Positions 1-7,481 of a DNA stretch of 28,546 bases are shown here, piece by piece. Numbering within the stretch: the first letter of the stretch is position 1; every line of letters begins with the position of its first letter. Both the position numbers and the translations under genes were made by a program. The stretch lies in contig JAPOYQ010000162.1 of NCBI GenBank assembly GCA_026706505.1, positions 10,436 through 38,981 on the forward strand, written 5' to 3'. The notes under the pieces are model-generated. The model was not told the origin of the DNA. It ran no database searches and saw only the letters and a program-made list of their open reading frames with translations. Origin of the DNA: Gemmatimonadota bacterium. Lineage in GTDB: Bacteria > Latescibacterota > UBA2968 > UBA8231.

Positions 1-909
1 AAAGTAGGACTTGATGCTGCCCCAAGTATCGCTCTCGACCGCAGTTGGCAAACGTTCCTCATCAACTGGAAGCAGCACGAAATCGGTAAACGAACTAGCA
101 TTTCCGAATACATCGTTCTGGCCGCCCAATATAAAACGGCCGAAGCGTTTGTCATCTTGGGACGGACTTATATCGTTGTCGATCACTGCGATCCCGAGGC
201 CGATAATTTCGAGCTCGACGAGGTCGTGTTGGACGCTCTGTTCGGGCCCCTGGAAGTTGAAGTCGTCCCATGCTACCGTGTACCACTCGGCTTTCAGAGT
301 GGCCTGAGTGCCGTGGGAGCCGTCTAGGGTAAACGAATCGGCGCAGCAGGAATAAGGCTCTTCATCGTGCCAAGTCGACGAGTTCATCCAGAACCAGTTC
401 CAACCTTCCGGCTCGATAGCCGGCCAGCGATAGTGGTAGGTCTGCGCATGGGCACCGTCCAGCCGCATGAGCTCTTCCTCGGGTAAATCGCGGTCCAGGG
501 TGAAGTACCAGTCACCAGAGTGGTCGGCATCTACTCCTATCTCAATGCTATCATCGTTGCCCGAATCACCGTAACCTCCACCATCGCGATCCCATAAATC
601 ATCAAAGCGGTCGATGACGTAGTAGAGGCGGTCGGTTTCGTCGTGCCAAGAGACGGCAACGCGGAACCACATGTCGGACACATCGATCTCCTTGGTGGTG
701 CCCAAGTCGCCGCCGAAATCCTGCTCGTTGATCTCGATCCATAGTTCCTCGGGCAACACCTCCCATTCGGAGATATCGCCGTCGAGGACGGGAAGGTGGG
801 ACGTGGGCCACTGCCAAGCACCCAATATCTTGTCTTCAGGGACGTGGGCAGAAACCACATTGGCCAAGGCAATCAACCCCATCGCTACAATCGAAAGACT
901 TTTCATCAT
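1..909 (-). CDS. Secreted CBM9/DOMON-like protein, 3' end cut off by window edge
   Basis: Reading the minus strand from 909, 303 codons stay open to base 1 with no stop, so the C-terminus lies outside the window. The start is ATG-ATG (909 and 906) behind a strong GAGGAGG five bases upstream. Residues 1-21 are a signal peptide (MMK, hydrophobic core, VSA/H cleavage). The mature part begins with the sequence LDGDISEWE (about residues 42-50), resembling the 'IDG..DE.W' opening of family 9 carbohydrate-binding modules, and is rich in Trp, Tyr and Asp (FRVAVSWHDETDRLYYVIDR), as in extracytoplasmic beta-sandwiches. The role is probably periplasmic or surface ligand binding, with sugar the family precedent. 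It resembles the protein at 23615..24709 in type but is not a close copy. A promoter lies directly upstream, so it can be transcribed separately from the DUF6785 gene behind it. The family call is by eye and moderate. Confidence 0.72.
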   Translation of the reverse strand, partial: MMKSLSIVAMGLIALANVVSAHVPEDKILGAWQWPTSHLPVLDGDISEWEVLPEELWIEINEQDFGGDLGTTKEIDVSDMWFRVAVSWHDETDRLYYVIDRFDDLWDRDGGGYGDSGNDDSIEIGVDADHSGDWYFTLDRDLPEEELMRLDGAHAQTYHYRWPAIEPEGWNWFWMNSSTWHDEEPYSCCADSFTLDGSHGTQATLKAEWYTVAWDDFNFQGPEQSVQHDLVELEIIGLGIAVIDNDISPSQDDKRFGRFILGGQNDVFGNASSFTDFVLLPVDEERLPTAVESDTWGSIKSYF

Positions 910-936
910 AATTCCCTCCTCAGTTTATGGGAATGC

Positions 937-965
937 AAGATATAACTACCATACAATCAAGTCAA
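937..965 (-). promoter_or_regulatory. Sigma-70 promoter of the secreted protein gene
   Basis: On the minus strand there is TTGACT (960-965), a 17-base spacer, and TATCTT (937-942). The -35 box matches consensus at five of six positions and the -10 at four. The predicted start near 930 gives a leader of about 20 bases ending in the strong Shine-Dalgarno of the gene at 909. An A/T block abuts the -35 on its upstream side. Confidence 0.55.
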
Positions 966-974
966 GATATATTT

Positions 975-992
975 AATTTTTTTAAAAAAATT
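975..992. promoter_or_regulatory. Perfect A/T palindrome (AA-T7-A7-TT), UP-element candidate
   Basis: An 18-base perfect palindrome of pure A/T lies 10 bases upstream of the -35 box of the minus-strand promoter at 937..965. In this GC-rich genome such a tract stands out. Its place just upstream of -35 fits an UP element bound by the RNA polymerase alpha subunit, or a bent or nucleoid-protein site. It also lies past the stop of the DUF6785 gene (1049), but without a GC stem it is not a classical terminator. Confidence 0.4.
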
Positions 993-1048
993 TAGCGTTA
1001 ATCAAGGCTCAAATCCCCGCGCTATCTACCGGTTCGAGCAGTTGGCAA

Positions 1049-2938
1049 TCAGGAATAGAAAAAAGAGACGGCCAGAGAAGCCCCGCCAATGCCGACGCTT
1101 GCTCCTAGCAGGAGGCCTATGAAAAATGGTCGCGCCTGCCGGAAGAGACTCGCCCCGCCGTAGCGCATAATTGCGGCCTTGAGGAGCCAAGCCAGAAAGA
1201 TGCTGAACCAGTCGAAGCGGATATTCTGAGTCATGCCCAAGACTAGTCCCGCAGGGTGCAGAGGCCAACCGGCGATATGATGGTTGGCAAAGGTGAGCAA
1301 GGCGGCTAGCGCAGCCCCCAAGCCCATAAAGAAGGCCGTCTGGAGTTGCGGAGGGTGGGGATTGTTCATGGTGTTGGAGATCCAACCCCAGTGGAAGTCG
1401 GGCGACATGACAAAGTACCAGATCCAGCCGTGGATGAGGCCGTGCCGGTAGCCCAGCCAGATATAACAGCCCAAGGCCGTCACCAGACTGACGATGAGCG
1501 CAGCAGTCATAAAGAGGAAGAGCTGGCGGCTCGTGATCTTTTGCTTTGCCTCTTCGCAGACCTTAAAAGCATGGGCTAGGGTGGCCATGAAGAAGAGTTG
1601 GAGGTCGGAGGCCCAGACAAAATTTACTCCCATGGCCGTCAGGTCGCGGTCGGAGAGATGTCCAGTACCCAAGATATTGGTCAGGATGGGGGGCAGTGAA
1701 TAGGGAGCCCGCATGCGACCGAGACCAGTCTGAGCTACCAACCGCGCCATGCCGAAGAAGACGAGAAGAGCTACTAAGAGGAAGCCTAGGCTCCACAGGA
1801 GGGAAAGCCCAGTGGCATAGAGGAAGCCGGCCATGTACAGCAGGCCGACCAAGCCGACGAGGGCTACACAGCGGGGCGAGAGCAGGTAGGGTTCTTGGAT
1901 GCCGCCCCTCACGATCAGGCGCCACTGCTGGCGCAGGTAATCTCGACCAACCCACAGGGAAGAGAGGACCAAGAAAAACAGGGAACCAATCTGCTGGTGG
2001 GTCATAAACACCGAGCCGGATGGCAGAGGGCCGGCTGGCAGCGGACTTGCAATCCCGGCCCATACCAGCAGGCTGTCCTCCAAGTTCATCAGTACATGGC
2101 AGCTCCAAACGCCTAACAACACGTTTAGATTTACCAGATACCCGAGACCTATGATCAGTGGATTGACCTCGATGCGGTAACTGAGTCCCAAACTGCGGGA
2201 CACTAGGACGTTGGCAATGGGAATTTCAAAACCATCTAAAACCTGAAAGTCGAAAAGACGGTCGAGCACATCTATGGTGGGTATGGACCAAGCGATCAGG
2301 AAACCGATCCACAGCAGTTTACTTCTGAAGATGCTGTCCGCCGGATCGTCCAAACTCTCCACCATGCTGGTCGGCAAAATGGTCATCGGATAAACCAAGC
2401 GCTCCCGGCGGGACCACTGATGATGCATCAAGGTGATAAAGGATACGCTGACTAGATAGAAAGCCAACATGAATGTTCCCCATAGGAACAGAGGCTTGAT
2501 CCATAGGCCCCACGGAATGGGTTGATCGGCGGGGATGCCCTGAAATAGGCCCGTGATGGCTTGGATATCTCGTGGCACAACCCATTCGGGTATGTGGTCC
2601 CATATGAGGTACTTCCAATTGTTCTCAGGTGTGGCGTAGTAGAACACCCCGGCGAGCAGAGGGATGACATAACCACCAAAACCCATAGTGGGAATGACCG
2701 TGGCGACCATGAGCGCGGCATAAATAAGCGCCAGATGGGCTGCGGAGAGGCGTAGGAAAGGATGTAACAGGCGCAGTGCCAAGCCAACGACGGTAGTCCA
2801 GAAAACGATGAAGATGACGCCTATGGTGGTGAAGTGGTCGGCGAATCCCGAATACGTGTCCAGTAATACATAGCTGCGGACACCGACGAAATTCAGGAAG
2901 GCGCACAGGCAAAGAGTGATTATCAGAATCAGCACCAT
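1049..2938 (-). CDS. DUF6785-type polytopic membrane protein
   Basis: This 629-residue protein is hydrophobic along almost its whole length, with a dozen or more membrane segments beginning with LILIITLCLCAFLNFVG at the N-terminus. I recognise the family from motifs such as GFGGYVIPLLAGVFYYATPE (about residues 87-106), the following NNW, and the middle motif RRERLVYPM. These recall the DUF6785/DUF6784 family, known from Planctomycetes, Poribacteria and similar lineages. Its function is not established; the topology suggests transport. The start is uncertain: ATG at 2938 has no good Shine-Dalgarno, the nearest being AGGAG about 17 bases away, and no better start lies upstream. It follows the unknown gene at 2962 by 23 bases and so probably ends a three-gene operon with it and the SUMF1-like gene. 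Confidence 0.8.
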   Translation of the reverse strand: MVLILIITLCLCAFLNFVGVRSYVLLDTYSGFADHFTTIGVIFIVFWTTVVGLALRLLHPFLRLSAAHLALIYAALMVATVIPTMGFGGYVIPLLAGVFYYATPENNWKYLIWDHIPEWVVPRDIQAITGLFQGIPADQPIPWGLWIKPLFLWGTFMLAFYLVSVSFITLMHHQWSRRERLVYPMTILPTSMVESLDDPADSIFRSKLLWIGFLIAWSIPTIDVLDRLFDFQVLDGFEIPIANVLVSRSLGLSYRIEVNPLIIGLGYLVNLNVLLGVWSCHVLMNLEDSLLVWAGIASPLPAGPLPSGSVFMTHQQIGSLFFLVLSSLWVGRDYLRQQWRLIVRGGIQEPYLLSPRCVALVGLVGLLYMAGFLYATGLSLLWSLGFLLVALLVFFGMARLVAQTGLGRMRAPYSLPPILTNILGTGHLSDRDLTAMGVNFVWASDLQLFFMATLAHAFKVCEEAKQKITSRQLFLFMTAALIVSLVTALGCYIWLGYRHGLIHGWIWYFVMSPDFHWGWISNTMNNPHPPQLQTAFFMGLGAALAALLTFANHHIAGWPLHPAGLVLGMTQNIRFDWFSIFLAWLLKAAIMRYGGASLFRQARPFFIGLLLGASVGIGGASLAVSFFYS

Positions 2939-2961
2939 AGCTGTGATCGGGTCGCCTGCTC

Positions 2962-3717
2962 CTATTTCATGTGCTCATGCCATGCGGCCAGATCGCCTTC
3001 GACAAAATAAAGCCGCGTGATAGCTTGACCGGTCGCTCCAGGCGCGAGGGGCCCAAAGCTCGGAGCGCTATGTATGCAGGAGTATTCCATGTTCTGGAAT
3101 AGGAAGAGAGCCGGTTTCGACGCGGTGGCTATAAAGCGGCGACCGTCCATCGACTCGATGGCCATCCACCCCTCCAGGACCACATCTTCGGGTGTTGCCA
3201 AAAAATTAGCTACAAAGGGGATCTTTTTTCCAAGCGGAGCGCCCTCGACGCTGTAGAGTTGGATGGTGGGCCGAGGACCAAACTGACGCGGCAGCGCCAT
3301 CAGACGCTTCATCTGGCCCTGCTGGCCGACCCAATGACGCAGGCAGTCGTGGTCCCAGACGGATTCGGCATTATTCGGGTTAAAGCAGTTGAAGGCCAAG
3401 GTGGTCTCCCAGTCTCTGGTGCTTTCGTTGGTCAGGCTCAGATGTGCTTCAACCATCTCCTCTCCTGGGATAAGAGTGACGGTGTAGGAGAGTTCCCCTG
3501 GACGCCTACCTACACAATGCAGCACACCTCCATCGGGTTCTTCCCAGTTGATCTCCACTTCGTCGCCAAACCAAGTTGCGGCGGCCGCATCGCCAATCGC
3601 TTCGGGAAAGCAGGCACCAAACGTAGCTCCTGGAAAAGCCGGAACATTGGATAGAGAAAAACTCATCGACCTTGACCCTCCTGTCCCCGAGAGGGGTTTG
3701 ATCCTGATTGGTGCCAT
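2962..3717 (-). CDS. Unknown 251-residue soluble protein, beta-sandwich-like
   Basis: I do not recognise this protein with certainty. It has no signal peptide and no membrane segment, and it alternates short hydrophobic stretches with charged turns, as in an all-beta protein. The stretch SYTVTLIPGEEMVEAHLSLT, about residues 76-95, followed by NESTRDW, resembles mutarotase-like or sugar-binding beta-sandwich folds, in which a bound sugar or ester is read by a concave sheet. This is only an inference. Cys, His and Trp residues cluster at SVWDHDCLRHW (about 118-128). The ATG lies one base after the TGA of the SUMF1-like gene, with AAGGAGG nine bases before it, so the two are probably translationally coupled. 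The DUF6785 gene follows after 23 bases. Confidence 0.75.
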   Translation of the reverse strand: MAPIRIKPLSGTGGSRSMSFSLSNVPAFPGATFGACFPEAIGDAAAATWFGDEVEINWEEPDGGVLHCVGRRPGELSYTVTLIPGEEMVEAHLSLTNESTRDWETTLAFNCFNPNNAESVWDHDCLRHWVGQQGQMKRLMALPRQFGPRPTIQLYSVEGAPLGKKIPFVANFLATPEDVVLEGWMAIESMDGRRFIATASKPALFLFQNMEYSCIHSAPSFGPLAPGATGQAITRLYFVEGDLAAWHEHMK

Positions 3718-3718
3718 C

Positions 3719-4423
3719 TCAGACAGCCTCCTTTGCGCAGCGAAAACCGTAGAACATGGAGCAATTATTGGTGAAGCCGCTCATATTCCGTGCCGCCGGG
3801 CGCAGATTGACGATCGATTTAGTCAGGTAACACCCTCCCTTGATAAAAGCCGAACCCGGTCCCGGTGCGTCGGCACACCATTCGGCCACATTACCGACCA
3901 TATCCATGACCCCGTACGGGCTGGCACCTTTAGGATAGGAGCCGACGGCAGCCGGACCTTCCCGGCTGGAGCGTCCCCAGCAGCACGCCTCTGGATCAAA
4001 CTGGTTGCCCCAAGGAAAACTAAGGCCATTAATGCCGCGCGCCGCCTTTTCCCACTCGGCCTCCGTGGGCAGGCGCTTGCCCTCCCATTTTGCGTACGCC
4101 CAAGCATCGTCCTGATTTACCTCAGTGACTGGATGGTTGCGCTTTTCGGTCGGGAGTATCCCATCGGGCCAGAAAGCCGGTGGAGGATGGCCCGTCGCAT
4201 CCGCGAATTCGGCGTATTGAGCGTTGGTCACTGGAAACTTGTCGATGTAGAAAGCATCCACGTACACTGACCGCTGCGGAATCTCACCGATGAACCAGCT
4301 AATGTGGTAGCCGTACGCGGCTGCTAATCGCGTGGCTTCCCGTTCTGAGGTTCCCATCGGGAATGCGCCGGGTGGAATCAATATCATTTCTTTTTTCTGA
4401 AAATCGCTCAAACTATGAAGCAA
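3719..4423 (-). CDS. SUMF1/formylglycine-generating-enzyme-like protein lacking the catalytic cysteines
   Basis: The 234-residue protein is almost all one FGE-sulfatase (SUMF1) domain: MILIPPGAFPMGTSE at 13-27, FYIDKFPVTNAQY at 58-70, EGKRLPTEAEWEKAARG at 114-130, FPWGN at 136-140, GVMDMVGNVAEWC at 171-183 and YGFRC at 225-229. In true formylglycine-generating enzymes a GGS-x-x-C segment followed by a second Cys five residues later binds copper and oxidises a sulfatase cysteine. Here the segment reads GGCYLTKSIVNLR: Thr stands at the first catalytic position, no Cys occupies the second, and a Cys replaces the Ser. Classical FGE activity is therefore doubtful, and a binding or other catalytic role is more likely. 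The annotated start is TTG at 4423 without a Shine-Dalgarno. ATG at 4387 (residue 13), just at the domain edge, is an alternative. First gene of the minus-strand trio. Confidence 0.85.
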   Translation of the reverse strand: MLHSLSDFQKKEMILIPPGAFPMGTSEREATRLAAAYGYHISWFIGEIPQRSVYVDAFYIDKFPVTNAQYAEFADATGHPPPAFWPDGILPTEKRNHPVTEVNQDDAWAYAKWEGKRLPTEAEWEKAARGINGLSFPWGNQFDPEACCWGRSSREGPAAVGSYPKGASPYGVMDMVGNVAEWCADAPGPGSAFIKGGCYLTKSIVNLRPAARNMSGFTNNCSMFYGFRCAKEAV

Positions 4424-4546
4424 AATTTTGAGGGTATAAACGACCCGGGCCGCGCCGTATGTTTGCAGTGGCCAAATTTCAAATACACGACGCAGAGGTG
4501 GCCTATAATGACAGCAATTGAATGTTCTTGCGCCATTGTTTGTTGA

Positions 4547-4654
4547 TCGGTGTCGTTGAGACCTTCAGCCCAGACAGTGGCGGCGGGCGTCTATCTCGCC
4601 CGCCTGCACTATCCCGGCGGCGAGCAAACCCGACGACTCCTCTTGCTCAAGTAG
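4547..4654 (+). pseudogene. Remnant of a FlgD-like/type A sorting-domain C-terminus
   Basis: The 319-base gap between the SUMF1-like gene and uvrC has no intact gene. In one plus-strand frame, opened by a TGA at 4544 and closed by TAG at 4652, the last residues read GVYLARLHYPGGEQTRRLLL and then LK-stop. This is the canonical end of FlgD Ig-like/type IX type A sorting domains (G-[IVL]-Y-x-[AV]-R ... K-L-[LV]-[LV]-L-K) and resembles the tails of the two lamin-tail genes in this window (GLYFARFHIAHS ... KLLLLR). Nothing upstream in any plus frame looks like the rest of the domain, and no start is apparent. I read it as the decayed 3' end of a lost surface protein gene. A perfect TATAAT at 4504-4509 lacks a convincing -35 box. 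Confidence 0.6.
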
Positions 4655-4742
4655 CTGCCAATCCTGCATCTATCGCCCGTCTTGACGCGACCTAGCAAAA
4701 CGCATATCCTCGTTGCAATATGTCAACCCACATCCTTTTCTG

Positions 4743-5486
4743 ATGAAGACCCTCTCCGAAGATCTGCGCCTCAAACTCGACGCTCTGCCCAACGAATCCG
4801 GCGTCTATATCATGAAAAGGCGCGACGGACAAATCATCTACATCGGCAAGGCCAAAAGCCTGCGCGACCGGGTGCGCTCATACTTTCGCACGTCGGGCGG
4901 CGATGGCCGGCGTCAGTTCAAAGCCCTAGTCCGCAACATCGCCGACATCGACTACATCGTAACGAGCAGCGAGCAAGAAGCCCTCATCCTCGAAGCCACC
5001 CAAATCCGCACCCACAAACCGCGCTACAACATCCTGCTCAAAGACGACAAGAAATACCCTTACATCCGCATCACCGCCGAGCCTTTCCCCCGCATCTTCG
5101 CCACCCGCGACGTAGTCCGCGACGGCTCGCGCTACCTCGGCCCGTACAGCAACGTCCGCGCCATGCACACCACCATCGACACCATGCGCAAAGTCTTCCC
5201 CATCCGCACCTGCAACGCCCAGTTGCCCTCAGACAAAGTGCCGCTGTGCCTCGAATACCACATCAAGCGCTGCGAAGGCCCCTGCGAAAACCTCGTCTCG
5301 GCTGACGACTACCGCAAAACCGTCGAGCGGGCCGTGCGCTTCTTGCGCGGCCAGAACGCCGAAGTAATCCGCGAGTTGCAAAAGCGCATGACCGAAGCCG
5401 CCGAAGACATGCGCTACGAAAAAGCCGCCCGCTTCCGCGATCAGATCCAAGCACTAGAATCCATGCGCGCGTCCTCGACGAGCTGA
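4743..5486 (+). CDS. uvrC: UvrC, N-terminal part (gene split by a frameshift)
   Basis: UvrC makes both incisions around a lesion in UvrABC nucleotide excision repair. This part holds the GIY-YIG nuclease domain (SGVYIMK at 19-25, IIYIGKAKSLRDRVRSYF at 31-48), which makes the 3' cut, the central Cys-containing segment (CLEYHIKRCEGPC) and the start of the UVR/UvrB-binding helix pair (ELQKRMTEAAEDMRYEKAA). The frame then meets TGA at 5484. UvrC similarity resumes at once in the +2 frame from about 5468 (RVLDELIDRDVLGMA), so one base appears to be missing in or near the GCGCGCG run at 5465-5471. Both parts together give about 615 residues, the normal UvrC length. I chose ATG 4743, which gives the usual UvrC N-terminus; TTG at 4713 is possible but adds atypical residues. 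Confidence 0.88.
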   Translation: MKTLSEDLRLKLDALPNESGVYIMKRRDGQIIYIGKAKSLRDRVRSYFRTSGGDGRRQFKALVRNIADIDYIVTSSEQEALILEATQIRTHKPRYNILLKDDKKYPYIRITAEPFPRIFATRDVVRDGSRYLGPYSNVRAMHTTIDTMRKVFPIRTCNAQLPSDKVPLCLEYHIKRCEGPCENLVSADDYRKTVERAVRFLRGQNAEVIRELQKRMTEAAEDMRYEKAARFRDQIQALESMRASSTS

Positions 5487-5506
5487 TTGACCGCGACGTC
5501 CTCGGC

Positions 5507-6580
5507 ATGGCCCGCAGCGACGACGAAGCCTGTTGCAGCGTCCTCGAAATCCGCGAGGGCCGCCTGCTCGGCAAAAAGCACCACTTCCTCGGCGGGGTCA
5601 TGGAATCCTCAGACGGGGAAATCCTCTCGGCCTTTGCGCGGCAATTCTATCTGCAAAACGACTTCGTCCCACCCGAGATCCACCTGCCAGCCCAGCTAGC
5701 AGACGCCGACGAGGTAGCCGCTTGGCTGTCTCAAAAAGCCGACGGCAAGGTCGAGCTAGCCACCCCCCAGCGCGGTGCCAAGGCACAGATGCTCGACATG
5801 GCCGCCAAAAACGCCACCCAATTACTCGCCGAACGCCAGCTCAAGCGCGAGCTGAAGCGCGACCGCATCCCCCAATCGGTCTATGCCCTCCAGCGCGACT
5901 TGCAGCTAGCGGCTCCGCCCCGCCATATCGAAGGCATCGACATCTCCACCTTCCAAGGTGCGAATCCGGTCGGCTCAGTGGTCTGCTTTATCGACGGCCG
6001 GGCCAAGCGCAGCCAGTACCGCTACTTCAAAATCCGCGACCTCGCGCAGCCCGACGACTACGCCGCCATCCACCAAGTAGTCCATCGCCGCTTCCGCGGC
6101 CTAGCCGAGCGCAACGAGCCGCGGCCCGACTTGCTGCTCATCGACGGCGGGCCGGGCCAACTCACCAGCACGGTCGCCGCCCTGCGCGAGCTAGACATAG
6201 TAGACCAACCCGTCGTCGGCCTCGCCAAGCGCTTTGAGGAAGTCATCCTCCCGGGCCAGCGCGATCCCCTGCTCCTGCCCAAGACCTCGGCCAGCCTGCG
6301 CCTGTTGCAGATGCTGCGCGACGAAGCCCATCGCTTCGCGCTCAAAAACCACCGCCAGCAACGCGCCAAGAGCGCGCTCAGCTCGACCTTGGACCACATC
6401 CCCGGCATCGGCCCACAAAAGCGCAAAGCCCTGCTCGTTGCCTTTGGCTCAGTCAAGCGCATCGCCGCCGCGCCAGCCGAAGAAATCGCCGCCCTTCCCG
6501 GCTTCAGCCGCAAACAGGCCGACGCCTTGCTCGCCCATCTCAACGGCCCGGATCATGCCCCGCCCGAAATCCACGCCTGA
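5507..6580 (+). CDS. uvrC: UvrC, C-terminal part (gene split by a frameshift)
   Basis: This is the continuation of uvrC in the shifted frame. Similarity begins at about 5468, before the first ATG at 5507, so the coordinates mark only the open fragment. It contains the RNase H-like endonuclease domain that makes the 5' incision (EGIDISTFQGANPVGS with the first catalytic Asp, then LLLIDGGPGQL with the second), the RFEEVILPG segment, the DEAHRFAL motif and a final pair of helix-hairpin-helix DNA-binding motifs (LDHIPGIGPQKRKALLVAFG and IAALPGFSRKQADALLAHL). All functional parts look intact, so either the genome really carries a broken uvrC or the one-base gap is an assembly error. The 3' end overlaps the xerD start by 26 bases. 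Confidence 0.88.
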   Translation: MARSDDEACCSVLEIREGRLLGKKHHFLGGVMESSDGEILSAFARQFYLQNDFVPPEIHLPAQLADADEVAAWLSQKADGKVELATPQRGAKAQMLDMAAKNATQLLAERQLKRELKRDRIPQSVYALQRDLQLAAPPRHIEGIDISTFQGANPVGSVVCFIDGRAKRSQYRYFKIRDLAQPDDYAAIHQVVHRRFRGLAERNEPRPDLLLIDGGPGQLTSTVAALRELDIVDQPVVGLAKRFEEVILPGQRDPLLLPKTSASLRLLQMLRDEAHRFALKNHRQQRAKSALSSTLDHIPGIGPQKRKALLVAFGSVKRIAAAPAEEIAALPGFSRKQADALLAHLNGPDHAPPEIHA

Positions 6581-7481
6581 ACGCCCGCTGCCAGCGGCCC
6601 TGTCCGATCCCTGCGAGCGCTTCCTCAAGGCCATGGAGCGCGACAATGGACTGGCGGCCAATACCCTCGACGCCTATCGCCGCGACCTCAACCGCTATCT
6701 GCACCACCTGTCCGCCCAAGGCGTCGAGCGCATAGAAACCGTCCAACACCAGCACATCGCCCACTTGCTCCACTCGCTGCGCGACGCCGGCCTAACTGCT
6801 TCCACCATGGCCCGCAACCTCACCTCGATAAAGCGCTTCCACCAGTACTTACTGCTCAAGGGCGCAACGACACACAACCCAGCCGAACTCCTCGACCCAC
6901 CCAAACTAGAGCGCCGCCTGCCCGACGTACTCTCAGTCGAGGAAATCGCCGCCCTCCTCGCCGCGCCTGACCCCGACGAACCACTGGGCCAGCGCGACCG
7001 AGCCATCCTCGCCGTGCTCTACGCCACCGGCATCCGCGTCTCCGAGTTGACCGCGCTGCAACAGGAGACCCTGCTGCTGGCGCGGGGCCTCATCCGCATC
7101 CACGGCCGGAGCGAGCGCATCGTGCCCATCGCGGCCAAAGACGCTCGCACACTCAGACACTACCTGCGCCAGGGCCGCCCCCACCTCACCCGTCCCGACT
7201 CGGGCGACCACGTCTTTCTCAACGCCCAAGGCGGCCCGCTCTCGCGGATGAGCGTGTGGAAGATCATCAAAACCGCCGGCGACAAGGCCCGCATCGGCAG
7301 GGAGATCAGCCCCCACACCCTGCGCCACTCTTTTGCCACGCATCTGTTAGAAGGCGGCGCCAACCTCCGCGCCGTGCAGGAGCTGTTGGGCCACGCCGAC
7401 ATCTCCACCACCCAGATCTACACGCATCTCGACCTCAGCTATCTCAAAGAGGTCCACAAGACCTATCATCCCCGAGGCTAA
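6555..7481 (+). CDS. xerD: XerD-type tyrosine recombinase
   Basis: This 308-residue site-specific recombinase would act with a partner at the dif site to resolve chromosome dimers. An N-terminal SAM-like core-binding domain (about 18-105) precedes the catalytic domain. Catalytic residues visible are Arg161 (TGIRVSEL), His254 and Arg257 (HTLRHSFATHLLEGG), His280 (LLGHADISTTQIYTH) and the nucleophile Tyr289. The end, YLKEVHKTYHPR, is XerD-like rather than XerC-like. The beta-hairpin that usually carries the catalytic Lys (GKGxKER) is shortened to HGRSERIVPI, with Arg where Lys is expected. The start is ATG 6555, inside the last codons of uvrC; the same frame stays open much further upstream, but that stretch is antiparallel noise within uvrC. 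The stop TAA touches the next ATG. Confidence 0.87.
   Translation: MPRPKSTPERPLPAALSDPCERFLKAMERDNGLAANTLDAYRRDLNRYLHHLSAQGVERIETVQHQHIAHLLHSLRDAGLTASTMARNLTSIKRFHQYLLLKGATTHNPAELLDPPKLERRLPDVLSVEEIAALLAAPDPDEPLGQRDRAILAVLYATGIRVSELTALQQETLLLARGLIRIHGRSERIVPIAAKDARTLRHYLRQGRPHLTRPDSGDHVFLNAQGGPLSRMSVWKIIKTAGDKARIGREISPHTLRHSFATHLLEGGANLRAVQELLGHADISTTQIYTHLDLSYLKEVHKTYHPRG

Noticed and set aside
4682..5305. An Arg/His/Pro-rich plus-strand frame overlapping uvrC
   Set aside because: Out-of-frame shadow of the GIY-YIG domain with a composition typical of off-frame GC-rich DNA.
5466..5490. Programmed ribosomal frameshift in uvrC
   Set aside because: No slippery heptamer, and no obvious stimulatory hairpin or internal Shine-Dalgarno at the right spacing; a mutation or sequence error is simpler.
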